Source of the DNA: Colias croceus
Taxonomy: Eukaryota > Arthropoda > Insecta > Lepidoptera > Pieridae
Length of the DNA stretch: 64,000 nt
Direction: 5' to 3'
Assembly (NCBI RefSeq): GCF_905220415.1
Contig: NC_059567.1
Location: 2,100,989-2,164,988, forward strand
Positions 11,031-23,244 of this stretch are shown here, in pieces (the stretch's first letter is position 1; each line of letters opens with the position of its first letter). Both the position numbers and the translations under genes were made by a program. The notes beneath the pieces were generated by a model. The model searched no databases, was not told the DNA's origin, and saw only the letters and a list, made by a program, of their open reading frames with translations.

Positions 11031-11138
11031 AGGCGGCGGGTCCGCGTGCGAGGTTCATACAATATTTGGCTGTTGATGCGAATAGACGTTCAGAGTGTTC
11101 GACCTTATTGACAGATTTCTTTTGTTGTTGTTGTTGGT

Positions 11139-11850
11139 TTTAGTAGTGTTAAAGCATATTATTAGTTTACATTTTATTTCTTTATAAGTGAAGTACCAGT
11201 AGGTACGCATTTTAGTTATTTTGGAAGTGTTTAATTATATTAATAGTTTTTTTTCGTAATTATTTGTTTTTCTATAGGTTTTGGTAGTGTTTAAGCATAT
11301 TATTAGTTTACATTTTATTTCTTTATAAGTGAAGTAGCAGTAGGTACGTATTTTAGTTATTTTGGTAGTGTTTAATTATATTAATAGTTTATTTTCGTAA
11401 TTATTTGTTTTTCTATAGGTTTTGGTAGTGTTTAAGCATATTAATAGTTTACATTTTATTTCTTTATAAGTGAAGTATCAATTGGTACGTATTTTAGTTA
11501 TTTTGGTAGTGTTTAATTATATCAATAGTTTATTTTCGTAATTATTTGTTTTTCTATAGGTTTTGGTGGTGTTTAAGCATATTATTAGTTTACATTTTAT
11601 TTCTTTATAAGTGAAGTAGCAGTAGGTACGTATCTTTGTTATTTTGGTAGGTATTAATAGTTTATTTTCGTAATTATCATATATTTATTATAGTAGTGTT
11701 TAACTATAATTATTATAGTTCATTTATAGATTTCTTTTGTTGTTATTCTATAGGTTTCGGTAGTGTTTAAGCATATTATTAGTTTACATTTTATTTCTTT
11801 ATAAGTAGTAGTAGGTACGCATTTTAGTTATTTTAGTAGTGTTTATATTA
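11139..11850 (+). repeat. Tandem repeat, about 139-bp unit, five copies
   Basis: The unit runs 'gtagtgtttaagcatattat' through 'tttctttataagtgaagtag', 'caggtacgtattttagttat' and 'ttcgtaattatttgtttttc'. Copies begin near 11140, 11279, 11418, 11557 and 11756. Divergence is a few bases per copy, and the fifth is irregular. The array fills the leader between promoter and start codon of the Helitron gene. The unit contains pyrimidine-rich 'tttttctatag' stretches that resemble splice acceptors. Confidence 0.85.
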
Positions 11851-11913
11851 TATAATATTAATAGATTTCATAAGTGCAAGGTAGCTTCAGTTACTGTTGA
11901 TTAAAAATACACA

Positions 11914-14900
11914 ATGCCACCTAAAAAAAGACCATCTTTATCTCGAAATTCTAGAGATGCTAAGAGGATGAGAAATGCGCGTTCTCAAGAATCGGCAGAG
12001 GAAAGAGCATATCGGTTAAACTCTATGAGAGTTAGTGCCTCAACTTCTCGAGCCAATGAAAGCTCTTCAGAGAGAGAGATGCGATTAGCAGCTGACAGAG
12101 CGAGACGAGCTACATCACGGGCGTCTCAAAGCTTTTCTCAACGAGAGCTAAGGCTTACCATTGACCAAGAACAACATGTGTTATCCCGAGCAGCTGAAAC
12201 TGCTTCACAACGAGAATTGCGTCTCACAGCTGACCGCGAACGACATACATTATCTCGCGAGTCCGAAACATTTACTGAAAGGGAATTACGTCTCACAGCT
12301 GACCGCGAACGGCATACATTATCTCGCGAGTCAGAAACCTTCACTGAGAGGGAATTACGTCTTACAGCTGACCGCGAACGTCATATATTGTCTCGCGAGT
12401 CAGAAACCTTCACTGAGAGGGAATTACGTCTTACAGCTGACCGTGAACGTCATATATTGTCTCGCGAGTCAGAAACCTTCACTGAGAGGGAATTACGTCT
12501 CACAGCTGACCGCGAACGTCATATATTGTCTCGCGAGTCAGAAACCTTCACTGAGAGGGAATTGCGTCTCACAGCTGACCGCGAACGTCATATTTTATCT
12601 CGAGAATCTGAAACTTTTACCACCACCATATTATGTGCACCATAATATTGTTCGATCACTCGAAGATGAACATGAGCATGAACAACGACTAGAGTCGGTA
12701 CGCGAACATTACAATTCTTTGACACAAGAACGATTAATAAGTTTGTCTAATGAAAGATTAAGAATCGAAAATATTCGGTCTCTTGAAACGGACGAACAGC
12801 GAGAGGCCCGTCTTACTGCAGACAGATTTCGTCATAGTCTTAATAACTTAGATGTACACATAGAAGATCAATCTAGAAATACGGTGGCGTGGTCAGACAA
12901 ATATAAAAGTGGGTTTGCTTATAATTTCACAATTGATTACAGATCATCTTCTGTAATAGGCGATATGAACGTGGTATGTTCTTTTTGTAATGCTTTAAAG
13001 TGGAGTAAGGAGTCGGCTGGATTCTGTTGTTCTGGAGGTAAAATAAATTTGCCTTCATTCGAAGACCCACCGGAACCTTTGAAATCATTACTTTTAGGGG
13101 AACATGTGCAATCTAAACAGTTTTTCGACAACATTCGCACTTATAATAGTGCGTTTCAGATGACATCCTTTGGTGCTCAACAAATCTCCGAAGGTCCTTT
13201 CATGCCTACTTTTAAAATACAAGGTCAGGTTTACCATTTGATAGGATCTCTTTTGCCTGAAGACCAACCTAAGTTTCTTCAAATATATTTTGTATCCGAC
13301 TACAACGAACAGTCGAATATAAGAAATCAATATTTCCCAAATTTAAATGCTGAACTCATTTCACAACTTCAGAACATGTTGCATCAGATTAATTCGTATG
13401 TATGCAGTTTTAAATCGGCATTAGAAGCTCTTCCTCGAGATGATGATAACAATTATAAAATTGTTATAAATGCCGATAGGCGTCCAACGCAGGAACACCC
13501 TGGGCGTTATAATGCTCCATCCACGAATGAAGTTGCTGTGGTATTGGTCGACCAGGAATGTGATAGGCGTGATATCGTTATCCGTTCCAGAGACAATCGT
13601 TTACAACGTATTTACGAAACCCACAGGGCTTACGACGGTTTGCAATATCCTTTGATATATTGTCGAGGGGAAGATGGTTATAATTTTGCTTTATACCAAA
13701 CTGATCCGCATACAGGCGCACCTATTTATAATAAAAAGATTTCATGCCTTCAATTTTACTGTTACCAATTGCAAGTAAGACGGAATAGGTTTGTATACTT
13801 GCAACGTTTTCGTGGCTTATTCAATCAGTTTATTGTAGACATGTACGCAAAAATTGAAACCGAAAGATTAGTTTATATACGATCTAATCAAAGGCAGCTG
13901 CGCGCTGAAGAATACGTGCACCTTCGCGACGCCATGCAGCAAGATAATGATACGGTGAATATGGGCCGTTTAGTTATTTTGCCCTCTTCTTTTACTGGTG
14001 GTCCACGCTACATGCACGAACGTACTCAAGATGCTTTTTGTTACGTAAGAAAATATGGACGTCCCGACTTATTTATTACTGTAACTACCAATCCTAAGTG
14101 GGATGAAATCACTCGGGAGCTTCTTGAGGGTCAAGCACCGCATGACCGCCATGATATCATCGCAAGAGTTTTTCATTTAAAATTAAAATCAATGATAGAT
14201 CTATTTACCAAAGATAACATTTTTGGAGAAGTATTGTGTTATATGTATAGTGTTGAATGGCAAAAACGCGGCTTACCCCACGCACATATCCTGCTTTGGT
14301 TAAAAGATAAGGTTCGACCTAATGATGTAGACAGTTTAATCAGTGCCGAAATTCCAAGTCCGATTGCAGATTCCGAGTTATACGACATTGTTAAAACTCA
14401 TATGATACATGGTCCATGTGGTGCATTTAACGTGAATTCTTCTTGCATGCAAGACGGTCGTTGCACTAAAAGATATCCAAAAGCCTTAGTGGAAGAAACT
14501 GTAACAGGACATGATGGATACCCGAAATATCGTCGCCGTTCAAGAGATACTGGTGGTTTCACTGTTGAAAAGCGAGTGTCTGGACAACAGGTTATTTTAG
14601 ACAATAGGTGGGTCGTTCCGTATTCTCCTGTGTTGTCCAGAGCATTTCAAGCTCACATAAATGTTGAAATGTGTAATAGTGTAGAGTCAATAAAATATAT
14701 TTGTAAGTACATTAATAAGGGCAGTGACCAAGCTACATTTGCTTTGAGAAATGAAAATGATGAAGTTACAAGATTTCAGTCAGGCAGATATATAAGTTCT
14801 TCAGAAGCTGTGTGGCGGATCTTAAGTTTCAACATTCATGAAAGATATCCACCTGTGACCCATCTGGATGTTCATCTTGAAGGCGGTCAACGTATATATT

Positions 14901-17037
14901 TCAACACCGAAAATGTCACAGAACGGTTAGAGAACCCTAGACAAACAACTTTATTAGCATTCTTTCGACTTTGCCAAACTGATGATTTTGCAAAATCTCT
15001 TTTATATGAAGAAGTTCCATCGTATTATACCTACGATAAGCAACGAGGTGTCTTTAATCGTAGACGCCGTGGCAGGCCTGTAGATGGCGAGTCAGGTATT
15101 TTCAAAGAACATGTTCTTGGTAGAGTATACACCGTTCATCCTAACAACGCTGAGTGTTTCTATTTGCGATTATTATTACATACTGTGCGAGGACCAACCT
15201 CATTTATAGATTTGAGAAAAGTAGACAATGTTGTTTATCCCAGTTATCATGCAGCTTGCCAAGCGCGTCATTTGCTTGAAAATGATCAGCATTGGGATGA
15301 CGCTTTAGCAGAATCCTGTGTTAGTGATAATCCAAGACGGTTACGTCATTTATTTGTAACATTACTTACATTTTGTAATTTGTCAGATGCTGTACAATTA
15401 TGGGAAAAATATAAAGACAAATTTTCAGAAGACTTTCTTAGAAATATATCTAACAATGATGAAGGCACAACTAATGATAATTTCCGTGATCTTGCCATAA
15501 ATCAGTGCTTATTAGCTCTTCAGGATGAGTTAACAGCAGTTGGCGGTAAATCACTATGTGAATATGGTTTGCCAACACCAACCTCAGTCGGAGAGGTAAC
15601 TAATAGGGAATATTCCGCAGAGATTGGTTACAACTTAATGGAACTGCTGACAACATTAGAAAACGGTGTCCCAATGATGACTGCAGAACAACGTTCAGTT
15701 TATGACCGTGTGTGCGGAAGTGTTCAAAATAATTTGGGAACAATATGGTTTTTAGATGCACCTGGAGGAACTGGGAAAACCTTTTTGACTAAATTAATAT
15801 TGGCTTATGTTCGAAATCAGCGTAAAATAGCTCTTGCCGTAGCTTCATCTGGGATAGCTGCAACATTGCTACCAGGAGGTAAAACGGCTCACACTATGTT
15901 CAAAATACCAATTGATTTAGATCGCACGGAAAGTCCAACCTGTAGTATTTCAAGAAATAGCGACAAAGCAAAGGTATTACGCGAGTGTAATTTAATCATA
16001 TGGGATGAATGTACGATGGCCCATCGAAAAGCAGTAGAAGCGGTAGATAGAACTTTAAGGGATATAAGACAAAATGATCGACCAATGGGCGGTATCACGG
16101 TTTTATTTTGTGGTGATTTCCGACAAACCTTACCGGTAATACCACGGGGAACCCGAGCTGATGAGGTTAGGGCTTGCCTGAAAAGCTCTTATTTGTGGCG
16201 TGATATACAATCGGTGCATTTGACTATAAACATGCGAGTGAGAACTGGAGATAACCCGGATGATAGTCAATTTTCTGATTCATTATTAAAGATTGGTGAA
16301 GGTACCTATCCACAACTACACCAAGGAAAACTTATTCTGACGCCTGAATTATGTTGTATAGTGCAATCTCAACCACATCTTATATCGTCGGTTTACGGTG
16401 ACGTAACAAATATATTAAATAGGGACAATTCCTGGCTATGCGAAAGATCTATTTTAACTTCTCGCAATGACCAGGCATCTGAGATTAATAACAAAATACT
16501 GTCGAATATACAGGGGGAAAGCAAAGTTTATAGATCAATAAATAGAATGGTCGATGAACAAGAAGCAACTAATTACCCGATAGAATTTTTAAATTCTTTA
16601 AATATGCCCGGACTTCCTTCTCACGAAATTTGTTTAAAAATTGGCATTCCGATTATTCTACTCCGAAATTTAAGACCACCACAACTTTGCAATGGAACTC
16701 GACTAAAAGTAACCCAGTTGCAACAAAATAAAATCAAATTTTAACAGGTTGCGGTGCAGGAGAAACCGTCTTTATCCCCAGAATACCCTTAATACCAAAT
16801 AATTTTCCATTCCAATTTAAAAGGACGCAATTCCCAGTATCGGTGTGTTATGCAATGACAATAAATAAGGCTCAAGGGCAGACTTTTCATGTTGCCGGAG
16901 TAGATCTCGGTGTCAGTTGTTTCTCGCATGGTCAGTTATACGTTGCTCTTTCCCGTGTTAGCAGTTCTAGAAATCTTTATGTTCACGTGCCGGACGGGTC
17001 AACTTTCAATATAGTTTACCCGGAAGCTTTGCGCTAA
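11914..17037 (+). pseudogene. Helitron Rep/helicase protein, two frameshifts
   Basis: This is the protein that nicks, unwinds and joins DNA in rolling-circle transposition. The N-terminus (ATG at 11914) has seven 23-residue repeats of the type LTADRERHILSRESETFTER, probably helical. The Rep nuclease follows: HUH motif GLPHAHILLWL (about 14270-14305) and the tyrosine motif KYICKYINKG (about 14690-14720). The C-terminal Pif1-like helicase has Walker A DAPGGTGKT (about 15755), Walker B IIWDEC (about 16000) and CGDFRQTLPVI (about 16110), and its last part CYAMTINKAQGQTFHVAGVD lies at 16843 onward. The frame changes at 12605-12660 and again near 16730-16742. The gene is otherwise well preserved, so it was inactivated recently or is an assembly problem. 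The ATG at 11914 was chosen because the repeat frame is open there. Confidence 0.85.
12150..12615 (+). repeat. 69-bp coding tandem repeat in the Helitron gene
   Basis: Seven units of 69 bases encode the 23-residue repeat. The last five are nearly identical at DNA level (for example cgcgagtcagaaaccttcac recurs), the first two are divergent. A diverged eighth copy follows further on (about 12785-12850). High identity between neighbours implies recent expansion or homogenisation. Confidence 0.85.
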
Positions 17038-17130
17038 AGTATTTTGATTCTATAGGTCCTTAAGCCTCATGTGAACCTGATGTAAATAATATTACCAATA
17101 CATTTTAAATTAATAATACACAAGGAGTTA

Positions 17131-17218
17131 CACGCTGACGTAGTCGCGGGCACAGCTATCTATACTTTTCTGCCGGAAGTCACTATTCCACGCGGACGAA
17201 GTCGCGGGCAAAAGCTAG
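17131..17218 (+). repeat. Two Helitron 3' termini in tandem
   Basis: A diverged terminus 'gctgacgtagtcgcgggcac' followed by agctat is at about 17133-17158. It is directly followed by TCTATACTTTT, a Helitron-like start, and then by a good terminus ending CTAG at 17218. This reads as a second, almost wholly deleted Helitron of about 60 bases joined to the first, the same arrangement as at 3351/3352. Confidence 0.5.
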
Positions 17219-17345
17219 TAGGTATAATAAATGGATGAACTGATTTTGATTAAATATGTCTAATTATAATTTACACGTCATGCCCTTTCATTTGATATGT
17301 CACTTGAGTATATTTGACAAAATTCATTTTTTATTACCACTTTTA

Positions 17346-19590
17346 ACTCAAACTCAAACTCAAACTCAAACATTCATTTATTCAATTAGACTACTATTTA
17401 GTAGCACTTTCGAATCGTCATTACATAATTATTTTAACATTTACCACCGATTCGGAAAGCAGTGATCTATGGAGAAGAATCGGCAAGAAACTCCATAGTT
17501 GCTCTTTTAAAATCATGTAAATATTACAATATATGAAACTTATATCTAACTACATAATATGCCAATGAACTGTCTTGTGGTTTTTACGCGACAACCCTCC
17601 ATGGGTTTTTATCGTCCATATATTCCTGAATACTGTAGTACGCTCTCTGAACTAATACATTTTTTATATAAGTTTTAAATTTAGAACTACTAAACTCTTT
17701 AATATTGTGAGGAATTCTATTGTAAAAGCGTATACCTTGACCCATAAATGAATTTTTAACTTTAGCTAATCGGAAAAATGGCATTTCAATTCTATTCCTG
17801 TTCCTTGTGCCATAATCGTGTCTATCTCCTACTCTTGTGTGTAAGTCGGAGCTTTTGTGTACATGCAAAATATTATTAAATATATACTGTGATGGTACAG
17901 TAAGGATACCAGTATTCTTAAAATGATCTCTTAGTGAATCCCGAGCACGTAAATTATATATAGAGCGAATGGCTCTTTTCTGTAAGATAAATATAGTTTC
18001 TATATCTGCAGCCCTGCCCCACAGTAGAATTCCATAGGACATAATGCTATGAAAGTAGCTGAAATAAACCAGTCTAGCCGTATCTTCATCGGTGAGTTGC
18101 CTTATTTTTCGGACTGCATATGCAGCTGAACTGAGCTTACCTGCAGCGGTGTTGACATGGGCTCCCCACTGTAGTTTCTCGTCCAATGTTAACCCTAGAA
18201 ATACAGTAGACTCAGTAGGATGCAATACCTCCCCGTTCAAGGTAATATCTCTGTTCAACTTTTTTACGTTAGGAAGTAGAAATTCAACACAAGTGGTTTT
18301 TTTGGCATTTAATAATAAATAATTGGCATTAAACCATTCAGATATGTGTAAAAGAGCACTGTTCACTTCGTCAACATTTGGGTCATGCCTATCCACATTA
18401 AAAATTAATGAGGTATCATCTGCAAACAGAACTATTTCACACCTATCCTGCAAATAATAGGGAAGATCATTGATATATACCAAGAACAAGAAGGGACCTA
18501 AAATTGACCCCTGTGGAACACCAATGTTAATTGACGCACCGCTAGAACGTTCTCCATTAACAACTACAGTCTGTATCCTATCATGCAGGTATGACGCTAT
18601 GAGGTTCTGTGCTTTTCCTTTAATTCCATAGTGATTAAGTTTACGTAACAAAGTACAATGTTCAACGCAGTCAAATGCCTTGGAGAGGTCACAAAATATC
18701 CCCAGAGCATTTTTTGAGTTTTCCCATGCTTTATATATATGTGTTAGAAGTGCAACCCCAGCATCTGTGGTTGAGCGCCCCTTTGTGAAACCAAACTGTT
18801 TGGTGTGCAGTAAATCATTAGATGCAAAATGACTACTCAGTTGGTTTAATATTAACTTCTCGAATACCTTACTTAATGTTGGTAAAATAGAGATAGGTCT
18901 ATAATTGTTACAGTCTTCTTGATCGCCCTTCTTAAATAGAGGTATAACTTTACTAAGCTTTAGTAAATTAGGAAATGTACCATAGTCACAACACTTATTA
19001 AATATAAAAGCTAAATTTTTCGCAATATTTTCTATGATATTATTAACTAAATTTACGGACATTCCCCAAAGATCACAAGTATTTTTTAGATTAAGCGTCT
19101 TAAAGGCAGTAACAATATCACTAGCAGTTACGTGTCGTAATTCAAATAATGTACTGCACCCCGCAACATGGTCCCTCAAAAAGGTTTCTGCAAGTGCTGA
19201 AGACGAATTTAAACTATTAGTAATAGTAACAGGGACACTACTGAAGAATTCTTCAAAAGCAAGAGCAACATCAGCACTTTTGTCAATAACCCTGTCATTA
19301 TTTACAAGTTTTATAGTATTACTTGATTTGCTTTTACCCATTTCACCATTAATAATAGACCAAACTGTTTTAACTTTATTATCCGATTCGCGTATTTTAT
19401 CTCTGATATACAATCGCTTCGCAGTAAAACAAACAATTTTAAAAGTTTTTGAGTAATTTCTAACATAACTAAGAAAAGATGGGTCTTTATTATATTGCTT
19501 CATACCATATAACTCATAAAGAACGATCCTACACCTATGTATGCTAGGTGTCGCCCATTTACTAAATGGTAAATCCTTGGTTCTTAAATC
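17346..19590 (-). mobile_element. LINE-2: 5'-truncated non-LTR retrotransposon
   Basis: The element lies on minus. Its 3' end carries a (TTTGAG)n tail (plus-strand tcaaactcaaac at about 17346-17375), and coding sequence starts truncated near 19590. Both sides show ctttta (17340-17345 and 19591-19596), a probable 6-bp target duplication. The flanks are the same interspersed repeat, as expected for a clean insertion. The 3' UTR contains 'ttcggaaagcagtgatctat' on plus. Confidence 0.75.
17584..19503 (-). CDS. LINE-2 reverse transcriptase, N-terminally truncated
   Basis: A 639-codon open frame carries reverse transcriptase blocks in order: FPNLLKLSKVIPLFKKG, NNYRPISILPTLSKVFEKL, KQFGFTKGRSTTDA, FCDLSKAFDCVEH, GVPQGSILGPFLF and the catalytic LFADDTS. 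A C-terminal domain of about 250 residues follows, as in Jockey/CR1-like insect LINEs. The endonuclease is absent because the copy is 5' truncated; the first ATG at 19503 is internal to the original protein, since the frame stays open upstream. There are no stops, so the insertion is fairly young. The copy cannot move by itself without an endonuclease. Confidence 0.85.
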   Translation of the reverse strand: MKQYNKDPSFLSYVRNYSKTFKIVCFTAKRLYIRDKIRESDNKVKTVWSIINGEMGKSKSSNTIKLVNNDRVIDKSADVALAFEEFFSSVPVTITNSLNSSSALAETFLRDHVAGCSTLFELRHVTASDIVTAFKTLNLKNTCDLWGMSVNLVNNIIENIAKNLAFIFNKCCDYGTFPNLLKLSKVIPLFKKGDQEDCNNYRPISILPTLSKVFEKLILNQLSSHFASNDLLHTKQFGFTKGRSTTDAGVALLTHIYKAWENSKNALGIFCDLSKAFDCVEHCTLLRKLNHYGIKGKAQNLIASYLHDRIQTVVVNGERSSGASINIGVPQGSILGPFLFLVYINDLPYYLQDRCEIVLFADDTSLIFNVDRHDPNVDEVNSALLHISEWFNANYLLLNAKKTTCVEFLLPNVKKLNRDITLNGEVLHPTESTVFLGLTLDEKLQWGAHVNTAAGKLSSAAYAVRKIRQLTDEDTARLVYFSYFHSIMSYGILLWGRAADIETIFILQKRAIRSIYNLRARDSLRDHFKNTGILTVPSQYIFNNILHVHKSSDLHTRVGDRHDYGTRNRNRIEMPFFRLAKVKNSFMGQGIRFYNRIPHNIKEFSSSKFKTYIKNVLVQRAYYSIQEYMDDKNPWRVVA

Positions 19591-19596
19591 CTTTTA

Positions 19597-20398
19597 TACC
19601 TATATATCAAATAAATGGATGAACCGATTTTGATAAAATTTGACTTATTGTTACTTTCATTTGGTCGTTCACTTTCATTTCACTTTTACCCCATATACCT
19701 AGATATAATAAATGGATGAACCTATTTTGATACACTTTATCTAAGAACCAGCGTCTGAAAATATGCTGCCTAACAAAAAAACCGCATCAAATTCGGATTA
19801 CCTGTTAGCGAGCTACGGTAGTACAAACATATATTATACACATATAGTTGTCAAACACTTATCACCCATATTTATGCGTCGGGAGTTAAAAATATAATAC
19901 GACATAATTTAAAGGACATTTTATGTATAAAATTTACCTAGAAAAAAACATAATTCTAATTTTACCCCTTCCCCCCTACTACTTCAGCTTACCCCACTCC
20001 CCCCCACCCTTGGGGACTTTCGATATGATCACCTGGACATTTATAGGAATAACTGTAACAGATAACTTATATCGTACACTGTACAGTGTACAATAAATAG
20101 AATGCCTTAGCAAATGTTCGCCGTGAATACTTAAATGGTCATAACTTTTTTGTTTACGAACCGATTGACATGAAATAAACACTAAATGTTAAATGAAGAT
20201 TACTCCAATATATTAGTGAAAACCGCATCTAAATCGGATAAGCCGTTTCTGAGATTAGCGTGCACGAACATACAGACAAACAGACAAACAGACAAACAGA
20301 CAAAAAATTTTTTAACTACAGTTTTGGGTTTGGGGTCGATTCAGTAATAACACCTGCTAATTTTTTTTTCCATATTTCATTGTACAGACACCGCTTTT
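19597..20398. other. Repeat-derived spacer, no gene
   Basis: The left part (to about 19740) holds two more copies of the 'ataaatggatgaaccgattt' repeat. The units at about 19780-19835 and 20215-20300 both start near 'aaaccgcatc' followed by 'aaatcggat', like 3' ends of short interspersed elements, and the second carries an (acagacaa)n run at about 20272-20304. Homopolymer C/G stretches lie at about 19967-20015. The frames at 19979-20182 and 20260-20646 have no recognisable content. Confidence 0.5.
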
Positions 20399-22888
20399 CT
20401 AGAATTTTATTATATGTATGTATGTATTATATATTGATGATGATAAATTGTCGTCTTTTTGTAGCTTTCGTTCTAATTGATAAAATTGAGCGCATGCTTT
20501 TGTTTTCGATAAACCTAGCTTTTCGTCTGCGTCTGGATGTAACGGGAGACGGACAACGTATTTTCCATCTGACTGACGAGTTGTTGTTGATTTATATTGC
20601 TGAATACATTGATAATCCTCTTGTGATATATCAATGTTTTCGTTAATGTCTTCGATTGACCAAAATTTTTGAAGGCTATCCACGTCGACCATGACAACGT
20701 TACATTGGAACGACTTTACGTTGCCGCATAAAATCCACCCAAGGCGTGTTTGCTGCGCTACAGGAATAGACTCGCTTTGCTTAATAATTCCCTCCATAAT
20801 AATAGATGAATAGACATCGGCACCTAACAATAAATCGACTGGTCGGCGTCGATAAAACTCTGGATCGGCTAGCTGTATGTCGTTAATAAATGACCACGCT
20901 GGTTTGTTGAACGATTTGTTTGGTAGATTGTTCACCGCATGATTCATTATAAAAACTCCTGTGTTTAAAGAATAGTCGCTGTATTGAGAAGATATTTGTA
21001 TGTTCATAAAGCCTTTACACGTGTTCTCTTTAGCTCCTAAACCTAAAATCACTCCCTTACAATGCTGACGTGGCAGACCGAGTCTCTGAGCTGCATTTTC
21101 GGTTATAAGGGAAGTCTGTGATCCTTGATCTATGAGAGCACGCATGACTAATGACGAACCATCTGCAGCTTGGACTGAAACTTGAGCTGTTGCTAGTAAA
21201 ATTTCTTGTGTATCATCCAGAGACACGTGAGAGTTGTTATTTGGTTGTTTTTCGGGGCTTGCTGTGCTAGCTGTATTTTGGGATGTCCGCTGTGCGAACG
21301 CTTCATGAACCAAAGTATGATGGTTCTCATTGCATACTCGGCATCTTTTCGTGGAAAAACACTTATTACCATTATGATTATACAGGCAGTTTTGACATAG
21401 CTGTAACTTTGTAATTGTTTGTAATTGCAGTTTAGGTTGAGATTCCGCGAATTTATTACAATATATTATTGCATGATTATTGTTGCATATTGGACAGTTT
21501 TGCGTTGTGTAATTGATACCTTTTCCGTTTTGCGATGAATTATTATAGTTGCTAGCGAATGATTTAAATAAATGTGATTTCTGGAATGCTTTAGGATATG
21601 CTGCTGGTGTTGGTTTTTGAGGGTGCTGGAATGTTTTAGGTGGCTCTTGCTTGCGCTTAGATGATTCTAATGCAGTAAATTTCATCTCGAGGAAACTTAG
21701 AAATTCTTGCAGTGTTGGTAGCTCTCTAGGATTTTTCAATGACTCGATGTAATCGTTATGACTGTCGGTATCTAATTTGAGCGCTAAGATATGAACGATC
21801 ATCGGGTCCCACGTGCTTGTATCAACACCAAGGTTTTTAATGGCATTCAGGCATTCCTTTGTCGCATCGTGCATTTTTTTTATTTGTCCGAGCGATTGCT
21901 GCTGCATGTTGGGTAGGCCTAAAATTACATTTATGTGAGATGTAAAAATAAGCTTTTTATTCTCGTACCTGTGATTTAATATTTCCCAACAGGAAGTATA
22001 ATTTTGAGAGCTTATAGATAAATGCTGTATGAGGCGTTCTGCCTCGCCTTTGACCTTACTTTTCAGATACTGCATTTTTTGGGCATTCGATAAGGATGGA
22101 TTTAGATGCACTGCTTCGTTGAATAAATTTTTAAAAGATACCCATTGCTGATAGTTTCCATTGAAAATCGGAATGTCAACCTTCGGTGTGATATTTTCTC
22201 TGTTAGAGACTGACCAGAGCTTTGTGTTTATCGCTTCTTTAAGGTTGTTGAAAATGCTTTCGTGGCGAGTGAAAGAATTCTCGTATTCAACGTCTTCCCC
22301 GTCCAGAATGCTTCGATTCGAGTCGATTTCCCAATGAAGGGAGTCAATAACGCTCCATCGGGAATTTAACTGTTGCAGGGCATCCTCGAATTTCCACTTA
22401 GTGGATATTTTTTCAACATCGATACTTGTTACAGTTCTTTTAAAAGCCTTAAAGTTAATTGCTTGTTTATGTAATAATTCATCAAGTTTGCTCGATGTAC
22501 CTTGCGATTTAAATGATGGCTGAGGATTTAAATCCGGTTGCTGCTTACTTGTTCCCGGCTTAGACAATAAGCCAGGTTTTGCAGGTCTGATAGCGCTTTC
22601 CTTGCTTTCCACTGGCAAGTGCCGCATAATATAAGATCGAGTTTCATAATAAAAATCGGCCGTTCGCTTATAAATATTGTTGCTAAAATATTCATGTGAT
22701 TTATCGTCATATTCACATATTTTAATATTATGATTGCATTGAAATTCTTGCCAGTAAGAATCTAACACACTTAATCGCTTATTAATATGAGCCGGGGTCT
22801 TTCGTTTGACACCGTCTTTCTTAAAATTGATTTGGAGCTTTTCTATCGCTTCGATGATCATGTTTTGGCTAGCTACTAGATCTTCCAT
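20399..22888 (-). pseudogene. BEL-3 gag-protease polyprotein, C-terminally truncated
   Basis: From the ATG at 22888 (MEDLVASQNMIIEAIEKL, aligned with the BEL-1 start) the frame is open for 829 codons. Order: gag (DUF1759-like), Cys/His knuckles (CPICNNNHAIIYC and CRVCNENHHTLVH), aspartic protease with ALIDQGSQTSLI, the linker LGWILCGN, and the first residues of the reverse transcriptase region. Everything after, including the catalytic centre, RNase H and integrase, is missing. The annotated frame could begin 37 codons earlier, but homology favours 22888. Protein similarity to BEL-1 is clear but they are different families: LTR sequence and length differ. Confidence 0.85.
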
Positions 22889-23026
22889 GATGAAAATGCT
22901 ACTTCGCTTCGATAGATAGTATAAGTAAAAAGCTGTGGACTCACCGCTGCTGCTGGAACTTACGTGGCAGTTCCCACTACACGAGTTACGCTTTAACACA
23001 CGCGAATGGGTCCTCCTTACGGTTAA

Positions 23027-23039
23027 GCTCGAAGGACCA
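23027..23039 (-). other. BEL-3 primer binding site (tRNA-Tyr type)
   Basis: Plus-strand gctcgaaggacca is identical to the 3' end that I recall for insect tRNA-Tyr including CCA, so the minus-strand RNA would pair with it. BEL-1 has the same 13 bases in the same place. Confidence 0.65.
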
Positions 23040-23045
23040 TAAAGA

Positions 23046-23244
23046 TGTACGGTTCGTACACCTGGGGATGCTGCTGTTGATGCTAATTAAAACTAGGCTG
23101 CTAAATGATATGCTTTATTGCTATGCTGAATTACACACGTACGCGGCTCGCGACGTTTTAATGTGAACTAACGCTATATGAAAATGAAAATGCTGTGGCA
23201 TACAAAAAATGATGATGATGCGCTTTGAACGGTTGCACCGTACA
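23046..23244 (-). repeat. BEL-3 5' LTR (199 bp)
   Basis: It is bounded by TGTACGGT (23046) and ACCGTACA (to 23244), an 8-bp inverted repeat with the TG...CA ends expected of an LTR. It stands 6 bases from the primer site. There is no partner LTR for confirmation. Confidence 0.65.

Larger units (their letters stand above)
10921..17218 (+). mobile_element. Autonomous-type Helitron, 5' end missing, gene frameshifted
   Basis: The element contains a promoter region (11024), a leader of tandem repeats (11139-11850), the Rep/helicase gene (11914-17037, broken by two frameshifts) and a 3' terminus 'gcggacgaagtcgcgggcaa' with CTAG at 17215-17218. The usual TCTATAC 5' end is absent; homology to the 9332 element begins at about 10921, so the first roughly 270 bases were lost. 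It is the likely family parent of the remnant at 2560-3351 and of the short element at 9332-9886. Confidence 0.8.
20399..23244 (-). mobile_element. BEL-3: truncated BEL/Pao LTR retrotransposon
   Basis: Only the 5' LTR, primer site, leader, gag, protease and the first part of reverse transcriptase remain. The element is cut at 20399 by an unrelated repeat beginning with (ATGT)n. There is no second LTR in the window. The right edge lies in a LINE fragment at 23245. Confidence 0.8.

Noticed and set aside
12161..12615. Start of the long Helitron frame at 12161
   Set aside because: This is the second frame of the 69-bp repeat; the true N-terminus is in the frame starting at 11914.
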